From assembly GCA_021521415.1 (NCBI GenBank), contig JAIQDT010000001.1, forward strand, positions 7,688,001 through 7,752,000: a stretch of 64,000 bases of DNA. The letters run 5' to 3'. Position 1 is the stretch's first letter, and each line of letters begins with the position of its first letter. The stretch comes from Bidens hawaiensis (taxonomy: Eukaryota > Streptophyta > Magnoliopsida > Asterales > Asteraceae). A model generated the notes under the pieces. The model searched no databases and was not told the origin of the DNA. It was given only the letters and a program-made list of their open reading frames with translations. The position numbers and the translations under genes are program-made. Below, piece after piece: positions 8,250 through 20,159 of the stretch.

Positions 8250-11200
8250 CCATGGCTAGACACTTCCTCAGATGAGAAACATGGAAGGTTAAATGAATTC
8301 CTTCTAACTCATCGGGTAAATCCAGCTTATAAGCTACTTCACCCACACGATTTAAGATCTTAAATGGTCCAATGTACCTTGGACTCAACTTCCCTCTTTT
8401 CCTGAATCGGATAATCCCTTTCCAAGGCGAGATCTTAAGCATCACATTGTCACCAACGTTAAACTCAATTGGTCGTCGCCGCTTATCTGCATAAGACTTT
8501 TGTCTGTCTTGAGCGGCTTTCATTCTTGCTTTGATCTGATCGAGCTTTGAAGACGTTTCTTGAACCACTTCTAGGCTTCCCATTTCCTTCTGACCAATCT
8601 CACCCCAACACACCGGGGTTCTACATCGTCTACCATAAAGCATCTCAAACGGTGGCATACCAATACTTGAATGGTAACTGTTGTTATAGGAGAACTCTGC
8701 CAGGTGCAGATGATCATCCCAACTTCCACCAAAATCTAAAACACAAGCACGAAACATATCCTCAAGGGTTTGGATCGTCCTTTCAGACTGTCCATCGGTT
8801 TGAGGATGATACGCCGTACTGATGTTCAACCTCGTCCCCATAGCTTCATGGAATTTCTTCCAGAACCTTGAAGTAAACCGTGTATCTCTATCAGACACGA
8901 TCGATAACGGTACTCCATGCTTGGTTACAACTTCTTTAATGAACAAGCTTGCCAACGTTTTTGACGAGATGGCCTCTCGTATGGGCAGAAAATGAGCACT
9001 CTTGGTCAAACGGTCCACAATCACCCAGATAGTATCATGATGCTTTGTTGTACGAGGTAGCTTAGTTATGAAATCCATGGTGATGTGTTCCCATTTCCAC
9101 TCAGGTATCTCTAGCGGTTGCATCTTCCCATAAGACTTTTGATGTTCGGCTTTGACTTGTAAGCAAGTTAAGCACTTACTAACATAATCCACTACATCAT
9201 TCTTCATCCCAGGCCACCAGTAGTCTCTTTTCAAATCTTGATACATCTTTGTAGCTCCGGGATGGATTGAGTACCTTGACTTATGAGCTTCATCTAAGAT
9301 TCGACTTCTAAGATCACCATGGCGTGGGACCCACATACGGTCGAACCTAGTCTTAACTCCATGAGTGTTTCCCATCAACTCATCTTGCTGGCCATAAATC
9401 CTTTCTTTCTTTACTAACCCTTCATCTACTAACACCTCTGACTGCACCTTGATGATTTCTTCAAAAAGACTTGGGTTCATGATCAACTTGTATGACTTTA
9501 CTGTTGCAAGGACTTCCTCATTCTTACGACTTAACGCGTCAGCGACTACATTAGCTTTACCGGGATAGTACTTAATGTCACAGTCATAATCCTTAATCAA
9601 CTCCAACCATCTTCTCTGCCTCATGTTCAATTCTTTCTGCTCGAAGAAGTACTTTAAACTCTTATGATCTGTATAGATAGTACACTTAGTACCGTACAGA
9701 TAATGCCTCCATATCTTAAGAGCATGCACTACAGCTGCTAACTCTAAATCATGCGTCGGATAAGTACTCTCGTGGACTTTCAACTATCTAGACGCGTAAG
9801 CTATCACCTTTCCTCGTTGCATCAACACGCAACCTAACCCTTGATGCGAGGCATCTGCACAAACAACCAAATCCTCATCACCATCGGGTGGAGTAAGGAT
9901 TGGAGCTTGTGTGAGTCTTTTCTTCAACTCCTCAAAAGCTTCTTCCTGAAACTTACCCCAACTGAATACTACCGACTTTCGGGTCATACCGGTCAATGGT
10001 GCGGCTATCTTGGAGAAACCTTCGATGAATCTCCTATAGTAGCCAGCTAACCCTAGGAAGCTTCGTATATCAGCCGGACTCTGCGGAGTCTTCCAATTCG
10101 TTATCGCCTCAATCTTAGTTGGGTCCATGGTAATCCCTTCCGGATTAATCATGTGACCTAAAAATTGCACTTCTCTTAACCAGAACGCGCACTTCGAAAA
10201 CTTAGCATACAACTTCTCTTTCTTCAGAACTTCCAATACCTCTCTCAAATGCTCAGCATGGTCAGACTTGCTCTTTGAATAAATCAATATATCATCAATG
10301 AAGACGATAACCGACTTATCCAACATCGGCCGACACACCCTATTTATCATGTCCATAAATGTTGCAGGAGAATTTGTTAGACCGAATGACATTACGAGGA
10401 ACTCGTAGTGTCCATACCGCGTTCGGAACGCTGTCTTAGGGATGTCTGCCTCCTTCACCTTCAGCTGATGATAGCCTGATCTGAGATCTATTCGTGAGTA
10501 CCAACTTGAACCTTGCAGTTGGTCAAACAGATCATCAATCCTTGGCAAAGGATATATATTCTTTACCGTAAGCTTATTTAACTCACGATAGTCTATGCAC
10601 ATTCTCATACTTCCATCCTTCTTCTTTACGAATAACACTGGTGCGCCCCACGGGGAAACACTTGGTCTTATAAAACCTTTGTCGAGGAGTTCTTGCAGTT
10701 GGGACATCAATTCTTTCATTTCGGACGGTGGTAGACGGGAAGGTGCTTTCGCGACGGGCTGGGCTCCTGGTATTAAATCAATCTGGAATTCTATCTCTCG
10801 CTCCGGTGGTAACCCCGGAAGATCCTCAGGGAACACTTCTGGGTAGTCACACACTATGGGAACATCTTTCATTTCTTTCGTCTCGGCCGTAGCGTTGACA
10901 ACATACGCTAGGTAGGCACCACATCCTCGTCGTAATAACCCTTCGGCTTTTATCATCGAAATGACGTTAAACCCTGAACTTTCTTTATCACCGTAAACCG
11001 TCACCGCACTACCATCTAAAGACCTTTGCTTTATTATTCTACTCTTACATACTATATGAGCTTCAAAATCAGACAACCAATCCATTACCAAGACTACATC
11101 GAACCCTCCCAAGGTCATAACATACAAGGTAACAGGGAACTCATGTCCCTCTAACTCTATCTTACAATCCTTAACCATTTTTGTTACTTTAACCGAAGTG

Positions 11201-12513
11201 TCACTGGCGGTTTCTACTACAAAAGTTTCAGACACTCGGCAGCCTTTCATTTTAGCTAGTTTACTAAATGTCGTAGCTACAAAACTTCTATTCGCACCCG
11301 AATCAAATAATACGGAAGCAGAAATGCTGTTTACTAAGAACGTACCGGTCACAACATCAGGAATCTGTCTAGCTTGTTCCTGGGTCAGCATATAGGCTCT
11401 AGTCCTCGGCCTTGCTTGATCAGAATCTTTCTTCCCACTACCTCCAGCCTCACCTTCAGTGCACTCTCTTGCCAAATGGCCTGTCTTGCCACATTTGTAA
11501 CATGCTGGCTTCGCACGGCACTCATTGGCATAATGCCCTACCTTCCCGCACTTATAACAGGCATTCAACCCCATTCTGCATTCTCCACCATGAGCCTTTC
11601 CACATTTGAGACAAACATCAGAACTTCTACCCCACTTGCACTCACCACCATGCATCTTTCCGCAGGTCTTACACGATCTCTTCTCCCACACTTTCTGCTT
11701 CTTATCTTTGGAGTTCCATAACTGAGTACCGGGTCGCTTAACAGGAGCAACCCATTTCTTATCTTTCTTTTCTTCTTCCACCACTGCGTCATCCGCGGTC
11801 AGGTCAGCATAAACCACCTCTGCGAGTTCGACAGCAGAGTCAAAGGTAGCAGGTCTACTCGTCCTGACTAGCATGCGGACTTTCTGTGGCAATCCCCTCA
11901 CATAACACTTGATTCTCTTGGCCTCAGTGTTAACCATATCGGGTACCAACCTAGACATTCGATTGAACTCGGTGGTGTACTCACGATGTGTCATTGTCCC
12001 AGCTTTCAAGTTCAGGAACTTCATCTCCGCCCTCTCAACCTCGGCGTCAGCACAGAACTTCTTCATCACTAACTCCTTCAGATCCTCACACTTCATGTCT
12101 TTGATATCTTCACGGGTCTTATTCTGCTCCACACTCTCCCACCAATACATAGCCTCATCCTCGAATGATTGAGTAGCATAACCTACCGCTTGGTCGGGAC
12201 GGCACTCGCTAATGCGGATAATTTTATCCATGGCGTTTATCCATTTAAGAGTAGCGATTGCGTCTCCTAAACCAGTCAGCTTAGGCAGGTCACAACCTTT
12301 GAAGGACTTATAGTTGCAACCGCCTTGGCCCCTCTTCCTATCATCAACTTTCACAGACCTTACCTCACTTGAATCACCCTTTTCCCTCTCATCATCCCTC
12401 CTACCACCACCACCTGCCCCTTCAGCAGTCCTTTCATGGCTTCCAGCAGACCCTCCAGGAGTTATATTCTTCACAGCTGTAGCTACGGCTTGAACAATAG
12501 CTGCTTGAATCAC
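8239..12513 (-). pseudogene. element C gag-pol polyprotein, stop-interrupted
   Basis: One frame from 12513 to 8239 broken by a TAG at 9784-9786. Order: gag capsid region (residues about 60-230), four zinc knuckles (about 278-355; two short CX2CX3HX3C and two normal CX2CX4HX4C), protease with FDSGA (about 405), RT with FIDDIL (about 745), RNase H with CADAS before the stop and YTDHKSL after it, then integrase with HHCC finger (HPG...CLTC) and D, D, E residues ([18 protein letters not shown]). It makes virus-like particles, copies RNA to DNA and integrates. The stop lies where family members usually have glutamine (CAG to TAG). The true gag start may be further upstream: a similar frame continues toward 12680 but contains a TGA. 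A frameshift at 8239-8249 cuts off the chromodomain. Confidence 0.92.
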
Positions 12514-13065
12514 GGGATCCAGTTGGACTCCTTCGTTGTTCTCCGGGTTTCTTCCAGCTGCGCTTCCTTCAGCTTCGGTGTTGGAAGCTGTCTCAACCGA
12601 AGGTTGCTGGACACGATGAGGCCTGCCACGTCATCCAGTGCGACCTCTAGCTCCAACAATGTCTCCAGCTCCAGCGATCGTATTCTAAAATGGAAAACAC
12701 AGACATCATCACTCAAGGAACTATTTAGTACAAGGATAGTAAGGTTAACAGGTAATAACAGTGGCCAGCTGTGATTAGCTAATCACGTTACTTTCCGTGT
12801 CCTATACACTTCCCTTTATGAGTCTATTTGTGCTGGTTCTACATAAGCAGTTAGTCAAATCAAACAATCAATTATTCCTATCCCTGTCGTTCACATATCT
12901 TTTCTTTCTCATTAACATATATCATTTAATCATACACTTTACCTTTACTGATCTTGCTTGAGCGACACATGGCATTCTTGAACTGGCATCTTCTTTCTTT
13001 TCTTACTTAATCTCATTCTCTGTTCGAGTCTAAGCATGTAGGATGCTTAAATCTCTCGAACTTTT
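12514..13065 (-). other. element C 5' leader
   Basis: Untranslated region between PBS and gag. In the gag frame the stretch to about 12680 is G/R/P/Q rich like the N-termini of Tekay gag proteins, so the original gag may begin here; a TGA near 12625-12635 interrupts it. No other gene is seen. Confidence 0.5.
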
Positions 13066-13077
13066 CTCTGATACCAA
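13066..13077 (-). promoter_or_regulatory. primer binding site of element C
   Basis: Minus strand TTGGTATCAGAG, three bases from the 5' LTR, complementary to the 3' end of initiator tRNA-Met; minus-strand DNA synthesis starts here. Confidence 0.88.
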
Positions 13078-13079
13078 CT

Positions 13080-15095
13080 TGTAAGGCCCCGTTACCGGTA
13101 GCCCTACTTTCGTGTTGGATTTACTAATAAACGCAGTTCTAAATATCAGAGTTAATTAAAACATTCGCGGAACATTAAAAACATTCAAACCATTACATTC
13201 CATAACCATAATTCTTTTCTTATCGAGCATTCATAGTCATTTAAAAACAAAACATAGTCTTTTAAAATAAAACATCATAGCAAAATCTTCAGATGCCAGC
13301 TTCGTCCAACTCTGCCATGTGTCCTCCTCAAGCTACCTGCCTCATTCTACTCACCTGAGTGCATACTAAAAGTCAGCTACGCTGAGTGAGTTCTAGTTAA
13401 TCACATACTCATACAATACCTTCTTACATTTCATACTTAACCTCTTAACTTTCTTTCATACACACATAAGTGCATATACTTTCATTCTTACCTTCATACT
13501 TTCTTTACATACATCATCATACGTTTTAAAGAGCCTTTCGCCCTATAACCTCACAGATATTATAAGGGTCTGGTCCCTGACATCACAGATATTATAAGGG
13601 TCTAGTCCCTGACATCACAGATATTATAAAGGTCTGGTCCCTAACATCACAGATATTATTAGGGCCTGGTCCCTAACATCACAGATATTATTAGGGTCTG
13701 GTCCCTAACATCACAGATATTATTAGGGTCTGGTCCCTCTTCGTTACCATACAACCATGCCTTTCCTTCGTTTGTTAACTTTATCGCATTCATACATATA
13801 AGCAAATACATTATACTTACCTTATACGTAAAACTACAACCTGACAGTACGTGCAATATCCGAAGATCGTTCACGTACTAACAAGCAATCATTTATACAT
13901 TTCACATCATTCATATAAGGCATACACTTATCACTTAGGATAAGTGTATTAACAAACATATCGAGTATGCACACAGCCCCGAAAACATAACACAGAAGTG
14001 GGGCTAGAAAATCACCTGAATCCTGTTACGCTCTCCGTTAATCGTTATTCCCTTCTTAAGCTGTGCACGGCTGACTGTATAATATTTACATGTATCAATT
14101 AACTACTACTACTCATGTCGTATTTCTATCTTTATATAACCCACAACGAACGGGGGGTCCGGGGGCAGCGCCCCTGGCAGTGGGGTCTAGGGGCGGCAGC
14201 CCCTAGCAGGGTCCAAGGGGCAGAGCCCCTGGCTGGGGTCGAGCTGCCAGGTCAGCCTGGAAAAATTTTATTTCCATTAACTGTCTTAACACATTTTTCA
14301 TTAGGTTTTTAATTTATTTTCTCATTTGCTAACTCCAGCGAACTTATCATTAAGAGAACTTAACATAAGCGAACTTAAGCATAGGCGAAATTAGTGTTCG
14401 GCGAAGTTAACCCTAGGCGAACATATGCCAGGCGAAGTTATCAGTTAGGCGAACTTGTCACCAGGCGAAGTTATCATTTAGGCGAACTTGTCACCAGGCG
14501 AAGTTATCATTTAGGCGAACTTGTCACCAGGCGAAGTTATCAGTTAGGCGAACTTGGCCTTAGGCGAAGTTACCAGTTAGGCGAACTTGTCACCAGGCGA
14601 AGTTATTATTTAGGCGAACTTGTCACCAGGCGAAGTTATCATTTAGGCGAACTTGTCACCAGGCGAAGTTATCAGTTAGGCGAACTTGACCTTAGGCGAA
14701 ATTACCAGTTAGGATCAAAATATACCTTTTATACGTTCGGTGTGGTCGTGGTTTTCTTGGTTATCTCGTATATTGAAGATCTAATAATGGTCGGCTTGAT
14801 TTTTGGACTCGAGTCTGCTCTCTCTCTCTCTCGGCCGTATGAGGTGTAGTGTATGTGTGTGTTTTTTGAGTGTGTAGAGATTTATGAAAGATGGAAATGA
14901 TAGTTAGGGTTTTAGGATGGTTTAAGGGGATATTTATATCCCTTAAAGCCCATGGACCTAAGGCCCATTACCCTTAATCCATCTTAATTAATCTAAGTCC
15001 ATGATCCGTTCTTTACTCGGTATTACTTACTTAATAACGCGAAATCACTAAACGTAACTTTCTTTATTTATCATTATAATATTCAGGATGTTACA
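13080..15095 (-). repeat. 5' LTR of element C
   Basis: 2016 bp and very similar to 5658-8013 outside indels. It has one extra 32-bp unit, a different junction after the GC block (about 14240), and lacks about 382 bp of the motif-array side: the array stops at TTACCAGTTAGG (about 14712) and joins GATCAAAATATACC. TTAGG occurs at both ends of the missing segment in the other LTR, so the deletion fits microhomology-mediated loss. GGCGAAGTT array at 14400-14712, GC block at 14150-14240. Confidence 0.92.
14400..14712 (-). repeat. GGCGAAGTT motif array in C 5' LTR
   Basis: Same 33-bp alternating array as at 6950-7312, nearly unit for unit, truncated on its right side by the 382-bp deletion. As this is the promoter-bearing LTR of C, the deletion removed part of the upstream array. 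Confidence 0.9.
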
Positions 15096-16011
15096 TATAG
15101 GATCACCCTGATCAACATTAGAGTGTTGAAATAAATCAGGGTATTCCTTAGCTGTCACGTCCTCAATCTCAATTTCCTCATCTTTATAAATAAAAGACGT
15201 GTTCATCTGAATCGTTGGATCATTCAAGATTTCCTCGTCATTCTTAACCTCCACGTCATTCTCAGCCTCTAACACGTTCAGCTCATCTTAATTCTAACCC
15301 AACAGTATAGAGATCTGCTCTCGTGTTAAGGACCATTCCACAAACTGTCCCACTTCTATCTCATCAGCATTCACAATGCTTCTGACCACCCCCGTACCAT
15401 CAATAAATATAATAGTATTGGCTTTTATCGACTCAATGGGTTTAGCATTCATCGAGTCCTGATAAACAGCCAAGTGTTTATCAACATTACCATCAGCACT
15501 CGTACCTGCACTGGAAGATGAACCATGAGTTTGTTTTGGCTCACTTCCTCCTGCACCCGAGGCATCTGAATCCTCTTCGTCATTTCTGAGCTTCTTCAAT
15601 GCATCATCTTTACAACTAAGCTGCAGAATCAGATCCTCTTATTCTTTTAACTTCATCCACTGAGACGTAACAATCTCACGAAGGGCTTTTGTCTCTTTTT
15701 GGCAGAAAGAGACATGACTCATCAGGCTTCTTTGATTTTTCAGCATCTGATCCTAAGCTAGACGATCAACAGCCATCTGATTTTCATACAGATGAACCAG
15801 ACTCAAGAGCATGTTCATCTATGTCTCATGAGGCATATCATGAATAGAAGGAGGCACTGGCTGTACAGGACCTTGAGGTCGATTAAGCCTCATAAATGAA
15901 ATGCCTATATGTGGTGGAGGCATCATCTTCGGTGTTGGTGAAACCACCGATGTTGCTGTAGTAAGCCTTGGCAATGTAGATAGAACAGATTGTGGAATCA
16001 TGCCAAGCCGA
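15096..16011 (-). pseudogene. element A ORF3, middle part
   Basis: Several stop-separated pieces in one frame (about 15819-16001, 15294-15599, 15092-15275). It encodes a proline-rich stretch, a lysine/glutamine helix, an S/G-rich stretch and an acidic stretch with EEIEIED-type runs, the order seen in the middle of B's ORF3 (residues about 480-740). Some stops occur where CAG or CAA would read through, consistent with C-to-T decay. It joins in frame to 4765-5657 across C and to 18192-19352 across D. Confidence 0.7.
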
Positions 16012-16016
16012 GGATC
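16012..16016. other. target-site duplication of solo LTR D, left
   Basis: GGATC, repeated at 18187-18191. Confidence 0.9.
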
Positions 16017-17036
16017 TGTAAGGCCCCGTTACCGGTGCCCTACATTTGGTGTTGGATTTACTCATAAATGCAGTTCTAAATATCAGAGTTAATTAAAACT
16101 TTCGAGGAATATAAACTTCAACCATAGCAAATTACATAACTTTCAAATCTTGTCTTAACAAACATTCATAGTTATTTAAAATCAAAACATAGTCTTTAAA
16201 ACATCATAACATTTCCTTGAGATGCTAGTATCTTCAATTCCATGCCATGTGTCTTCATCAAGCGAGCTGCCTCATCCTACTCACCTGCGTGCATACTAAA
16301 AGTCAGCTACGCTGAGTGAGTTCTAGTTAATCACATAACTTACTTTACATACACATATATGTGCCCGAAGGTACACATTACATACATAACATGTTCATCG
16401 TTCTTCCATACACTTTCATAGAAAACCTTACATTATAAAGAGAATTCTCCCTACATACCTCAGATATTATTAGGGTCCGGTCACCCTTCATCCTCGGATA
16501 TTATAAGGGTCCGATACCCTCCATCCTCGGATATTATTAGGGTCCGGTCACCCTCCATATTAGGGTCCGGTTACCCTCCATCCTCGGATATTATTAGGGC
16601 CCGGTCACCCTTTCTTCCATACCTGTATAACATATTTTTCTATATACATAATCGTAAGTTTCATACATACATACATACATCATTCATTCGTTATCGTACA
16701 ACATACATGTAACATCAAACTATTACCTGACAGTACATGCAATATCCGAAGATCGTTCATGTACCGACAAGAAATCATTCATACATTTCACATAATACAT
16801 ATATGGCATACACTTATCACTTAGGATAATTGTATTAACTAATCACATTGAGTATGCACATAGCCCTGAAAACATAACAAGGAATGGGGCTAGAATCTCA
16901 CCTGAATGCGGTTACGTTCACCGTTTATGTTTATTCCTTTCTTGAGCTATGCACGACTAACTGTATAAAAATTACACGTATCAATCTAACTATCACTACC
17001 CTTATCGCGTTTCTAGCTTAATTATTACCCCCAACG

Positions 17037-17130
17037 AACGGGGGTCGGGGGGCAGCGCCCATTGCAGCGGGGTCTAGGGGCGGAAACCCCTAGCAGGGTC
17101 TAAGGGGCAGAGCCCCTTGCTGGGGTCGAG
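17037..17130 (-). other. GC-rich hairpin block in LTR D
   Basis: Homologous to 6698-6785; the stem-forming words AGGGGCAGAGCCCCT and CTAGGGGCGGAAACCCCTAG are retained with small changes. Confidence 0.7.
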
Positions 17131-17200
17131 CTGAAAGGTCAGTTTGGAAAAGTTTTATTTCCATTAACTGTCTTAACACATTTTCCATTAGAATTTTGAA

Positions 17201-17210
17201 CCCTTATATA
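17201..17210 (-). promoter_or_regulatory. TATA box of LTR D
   Basis: Minus strand TATATAAGGG, directly downstream of the motif array and upstream of the GC hairpin block. Confidence 0.65.
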
Positions 17211-17274
17211 ATTTGCTAACTCAAAAAGTTCAAGGGCTTCTTTGTAATTAAACCATTCTTTTATAAGTCCGGGG

Positions 17275-17600
17275 AATGTTCTGTTATTTTATTAAACTTC
17301 TAATTCGTTACTTGGTTCTTAAACGAATTGGTTTGTCATAACGAACTGGTCCTTGTAGCGAATTGAACCCTCTAACGAACTGGTCCTTTGACGAATCAGT
17401 CCATATAACGAATTGGACCTTCTAATTCGTTATCTATGTTTAATGAATGGTAATAACGAATTGGGGTTAATTCGTTATCTTTTCCTTAACAAATCAGGAT
17501 ACGAACTAAGGCTAGTTCATTATTCTTTCCTTAGCGAATCAGCTGACGAATTGCCTCTAGTTCGTTAATCCTCCGTTAACGAATTAGGGTTAGATCAGAG
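17275..17600 (-). repeat. AACGAATT motif array in LTR D
   Basis: About twenty AACGAATT/AACGAACT/AACGAATC words in both orientations (ATTCGTTA), spaced roughly 15-25 bases. It occupies the position of the GGCGAAGTT array in C. The same vocabulary fills the LTR, gag leader and pre-ORF3 spacer of copia A. Confidence 0.9.
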
Positions 17601-18191
17601 AATGTCAGAACATTCTTTGACATCTCTTAACCTCATACCACTTTTTCGGCGCCGCCATTGCTGGAAAACGGGATTTCGCCAGAAAAACGAGATCTTACTC
17701 GTTTTTCATCCCGTTCGATCCAGATCTGAGCTAGGGTGACCCCTAAGCTCATCTAAGGTTCGGTTTATACCCGATTTCACCCGGATCTCGTGACTTTAAC
17801 GGTTTAAAGGTGTCGGCTCATCATTTCGTGACTAAATCTAACGGTTTGAGTTCATACAATATCATACTATCATTACCTCGGGTCGGTGCTCGGTTTCCTT
17901 CTTGGTTTCGGTTTAGAGAAAGGAAGAAACTAGAGAGAAAACTTAAGTGTGTGTTTTGGATGGTGTATGGAATATGTGAAATGAAGGATTAAATGGTGAT
18001 TATGGTTTATATATTTGTGGATCATGGGCTTAAGCCCATGGTCTTTCCTTCCAACCCAAGTCCATAACTCATATTCATTTAACCCACACAAGCCCAACTC
18101 ATATTCTATTTATCTAAACCGATAATGACCCACTATAAAATAAACGAAATTTATTTTATTATTATAACCAAAAGTAGATTGTTACAGGATC

Positions 18192-19352
18192 CGATGTGAG
18201 TGTGGTCGTCAATGTAAGTCCCATGGTGATAGTAGTAAGCGGCACCGCCGGCCTTTGAGGAGCAGACGACCTTGGATGTTGAACTCCAAATGAAACACTT
18301 GCACCAGCTGTCACACGAAGTTTAGATGACCCTTCACCGACCACCTCTTTCCCTTTCCGTTTACGTTGAGCAGCGGCTGCCTCAACCTCATCTTGTCGTT
18401 GACCCTCATCACCATCACCACCATCATTATCATCACCACCATCACCATCGTTCCCACCCGGACCTTCTTCACGCACAGAATCCGAATTGTCATGGATCTA
18501 GCGATCATTTGGAGGACATACAAAATCCGTATTGACTAGATGACCAATCAAGCGTTTATTCCTTGGATGTTGATCCTTTCGATATGACTTCATACGCTTA
18601 CCGGTATCAGCTTTCATGTGTTCTAATGGCAACACATCATTAACTAAACCTTGATCAATCACCAAGTTTGGACGATCAGTTGAATAAAGCATGGATACAT
18701 TAAGAATTTCTTGCATCGATTCACCACAAGACAATTCTCCTTTAGCTGATCAAAAATCATCTCAGAAATGTTGAAGGGATTGTTTAAAATTAATGCAACA
18801 AACGCTGATTGTAACATTATACGACACTCATCAAAGCCGCCCTTTCATCCACCAAGGCAATGTATTAACACATGCAGTAGATACTTGTATGTGGGACACA
18901 AGTATGCCTTGTTGTACATGGACATGTCGAGATCACCTGCGTAGAACACCCGATTAAATATTCCTCTAATCAACTCTTTGTCAAATTCACATGGATTATC
19001 CATGTTATCCCCAAACTGCAGAACCCAACGGATCACACCACGAGTAATCGTGATAGATTGTCCTTAGACTTCAGCTACTATGTGATTCTCGGACTCTATG
19101 TAGCGAGCTGAGTTCCAAAAAGGCCGAACAATACTGAAATGAACAGTCGGTCTAGCCGTTACAGCATAAAAAAATGGGTGAACGTCTGATAAAAGCTAAT
19201 AAATCACCAAACACATCTTCGTCAGCAAAATTCGCCCCAACAAAAGCACAAATGTTATGCTTCTTGTCGTACGAGAGGAACAAAATATCTTGTTCTTGTT
19301 GTTATTGTTGAGGCTCAGCAGCAGGAGGATCTTGATCCATATTGTCAGCCAT
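18192..19352 (-). pseudogene. element A ORF3, N-terminal part
   Basis: Starts at the ATG complement at 19350-19352 and runs to the D insertion, broken by several stops. It encodes a short Q-rich N-terminus, then a globular domain matching residues about 20-230 of B's ORF3 (FIRRSPIFYAVT-like segment, then a WxLxFGD segment), then basic and D/G-rich low-complexity sequence. The plus-strand His-rich frame at 18326-18535 is only the antisense of the D/G tract. Upstream are a TTATTATAG splice-acceptor-like site and an AACGAAT array. Confidence 0.75.
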
Positions 19353-19449
19353 AACTATAATAAATAAACCCGAGAATTAGTAAAAACGAGTAATAAATAA
19401 AATATAATTAAAAGATTAAAATTAGACTAATTTATAAACTTTTAATTTT

Positions 19450-19700
19450 AAAATAATTTAAAATGTCATTCGTTAAATAAGCTGATTCGTCATAACGAAT
19501 TGATTGTTAAATTATCACGAACTGACTAATTCGTTATCAAGTAAATTATACAAATTAGTCATAACGAATCAAGATTGAAAGGATAACGAATTAAAGGACG
19601 AATGGACTTTGATTCGTTATCATTTTTATAAAAAGAGTAGATTCGTTAAGCCTAGATGACGAATTGAACACAAATTAGTTTCAATTCGTTAACCTATGAT
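19450..19700 (-). repeat. AACGAAT motif block before ORF3 of A
   Basis: Dispersed ATTCGTTA/TAACGAAT/AACGAACT words close upstream of the ORF3 start, the place where B has its AACTTCGCC leader block (35690-35910). Confidence 0.75.
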
Positions 19701-20159
19701 GAATGGTCACTAATAAAACTTATTGTTTGACTAATTAAAGTCAAAGTCAAAATTAGCAAGAACATGAACAGTCAAAGGTTGTAGCTGAGTTAATTAGCAC
19801 ATAATCAACGATGTAAAGCCGAGCAGATGATCACAAGGATCTCGAAAACACATCGCAACATGATTCATATTGTCCAGTTGCACCAAATCATGGTATAAAT
19901 TAGTTAAATTGTAGGTTTTATGTATAACTTAAAAACCGGTAGTATAATCGATTAATTAACCCCTAAAACGTTCATCAAAACTGACGAAGATCATTACGCA
20001 ATGATCTCCATTACCTTGCGATTCAGAATTGATGATCAAAACAAAGTTTCGTTAAGGTCAGAAATTTCAGAAAATTTGGGCAGAGGTTCGTTGCTTAAGT
20101 GGGAAGAAAATGAATAGTGAATACGATTGGGGTTCACGAATCCCTATAAGTAGCACCTT

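Larger units (their letters stand above)
5658..15095 (-). mobile_element. Ty3-gypsy chromovirus 'C' (Tekay/Del-like)
   Basis: Complete element of 9438 bp on the minus strand, inserted in ORF3 of A with TATAG duplications. LTRs are 5658-8013 (3') and 13080-15095 (5'), both running TGTAAC...CTTACA on the minus strand. A PBS of the tRNA-Met type follows the 5' LTR and a polypurine tract precedes the 3' LTR. Gag-pol has knuckles, protease, RT, RNase H, integrase and a terminal chromodomain; with LTRs over 2 kb this fits the Tekay/Del lineage. One in-frame stop and one frameshift inactivate pol. The LTRs carry tandem GGCGAAGTT motif arrays. Confidence 0.93.
16017..18186 (-). mobile_element. solo LTR 'D' (Tekay-like gypsy)
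   Basis: 2170 bp running TGTAAGGCCCC...GATTGTTACA on the plus strand, with GGATC on both sides and no internal domain: a solo LTR left by LTR-LTR recombination. It is related to C's LTRs over the repeat block (16464-16620), hairpin (16808-16835) and GC block (17037-17130). Its motif array (17275-17600) is AACGAATT type instead of GGCGAAGTT. A good TATA box, TATATAAGGG on the minus strand (17201-17210), lies next to the array. Confidence 0.93.

Noticed and set aside
8547..8822. Frames antisense to C and A pol (also 5044-5295, 11374-11721, 36341-36748, 36817-37470)
   Set aside because: They overlap well-supported coding sequence on the other strand and have no domains.
18326..18535. His-rich frame (runs of His) on the plus strand
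   Set aside because: Antisense of the Asp/Gly-rich tract of A's ORF3, as are the other short frames here.
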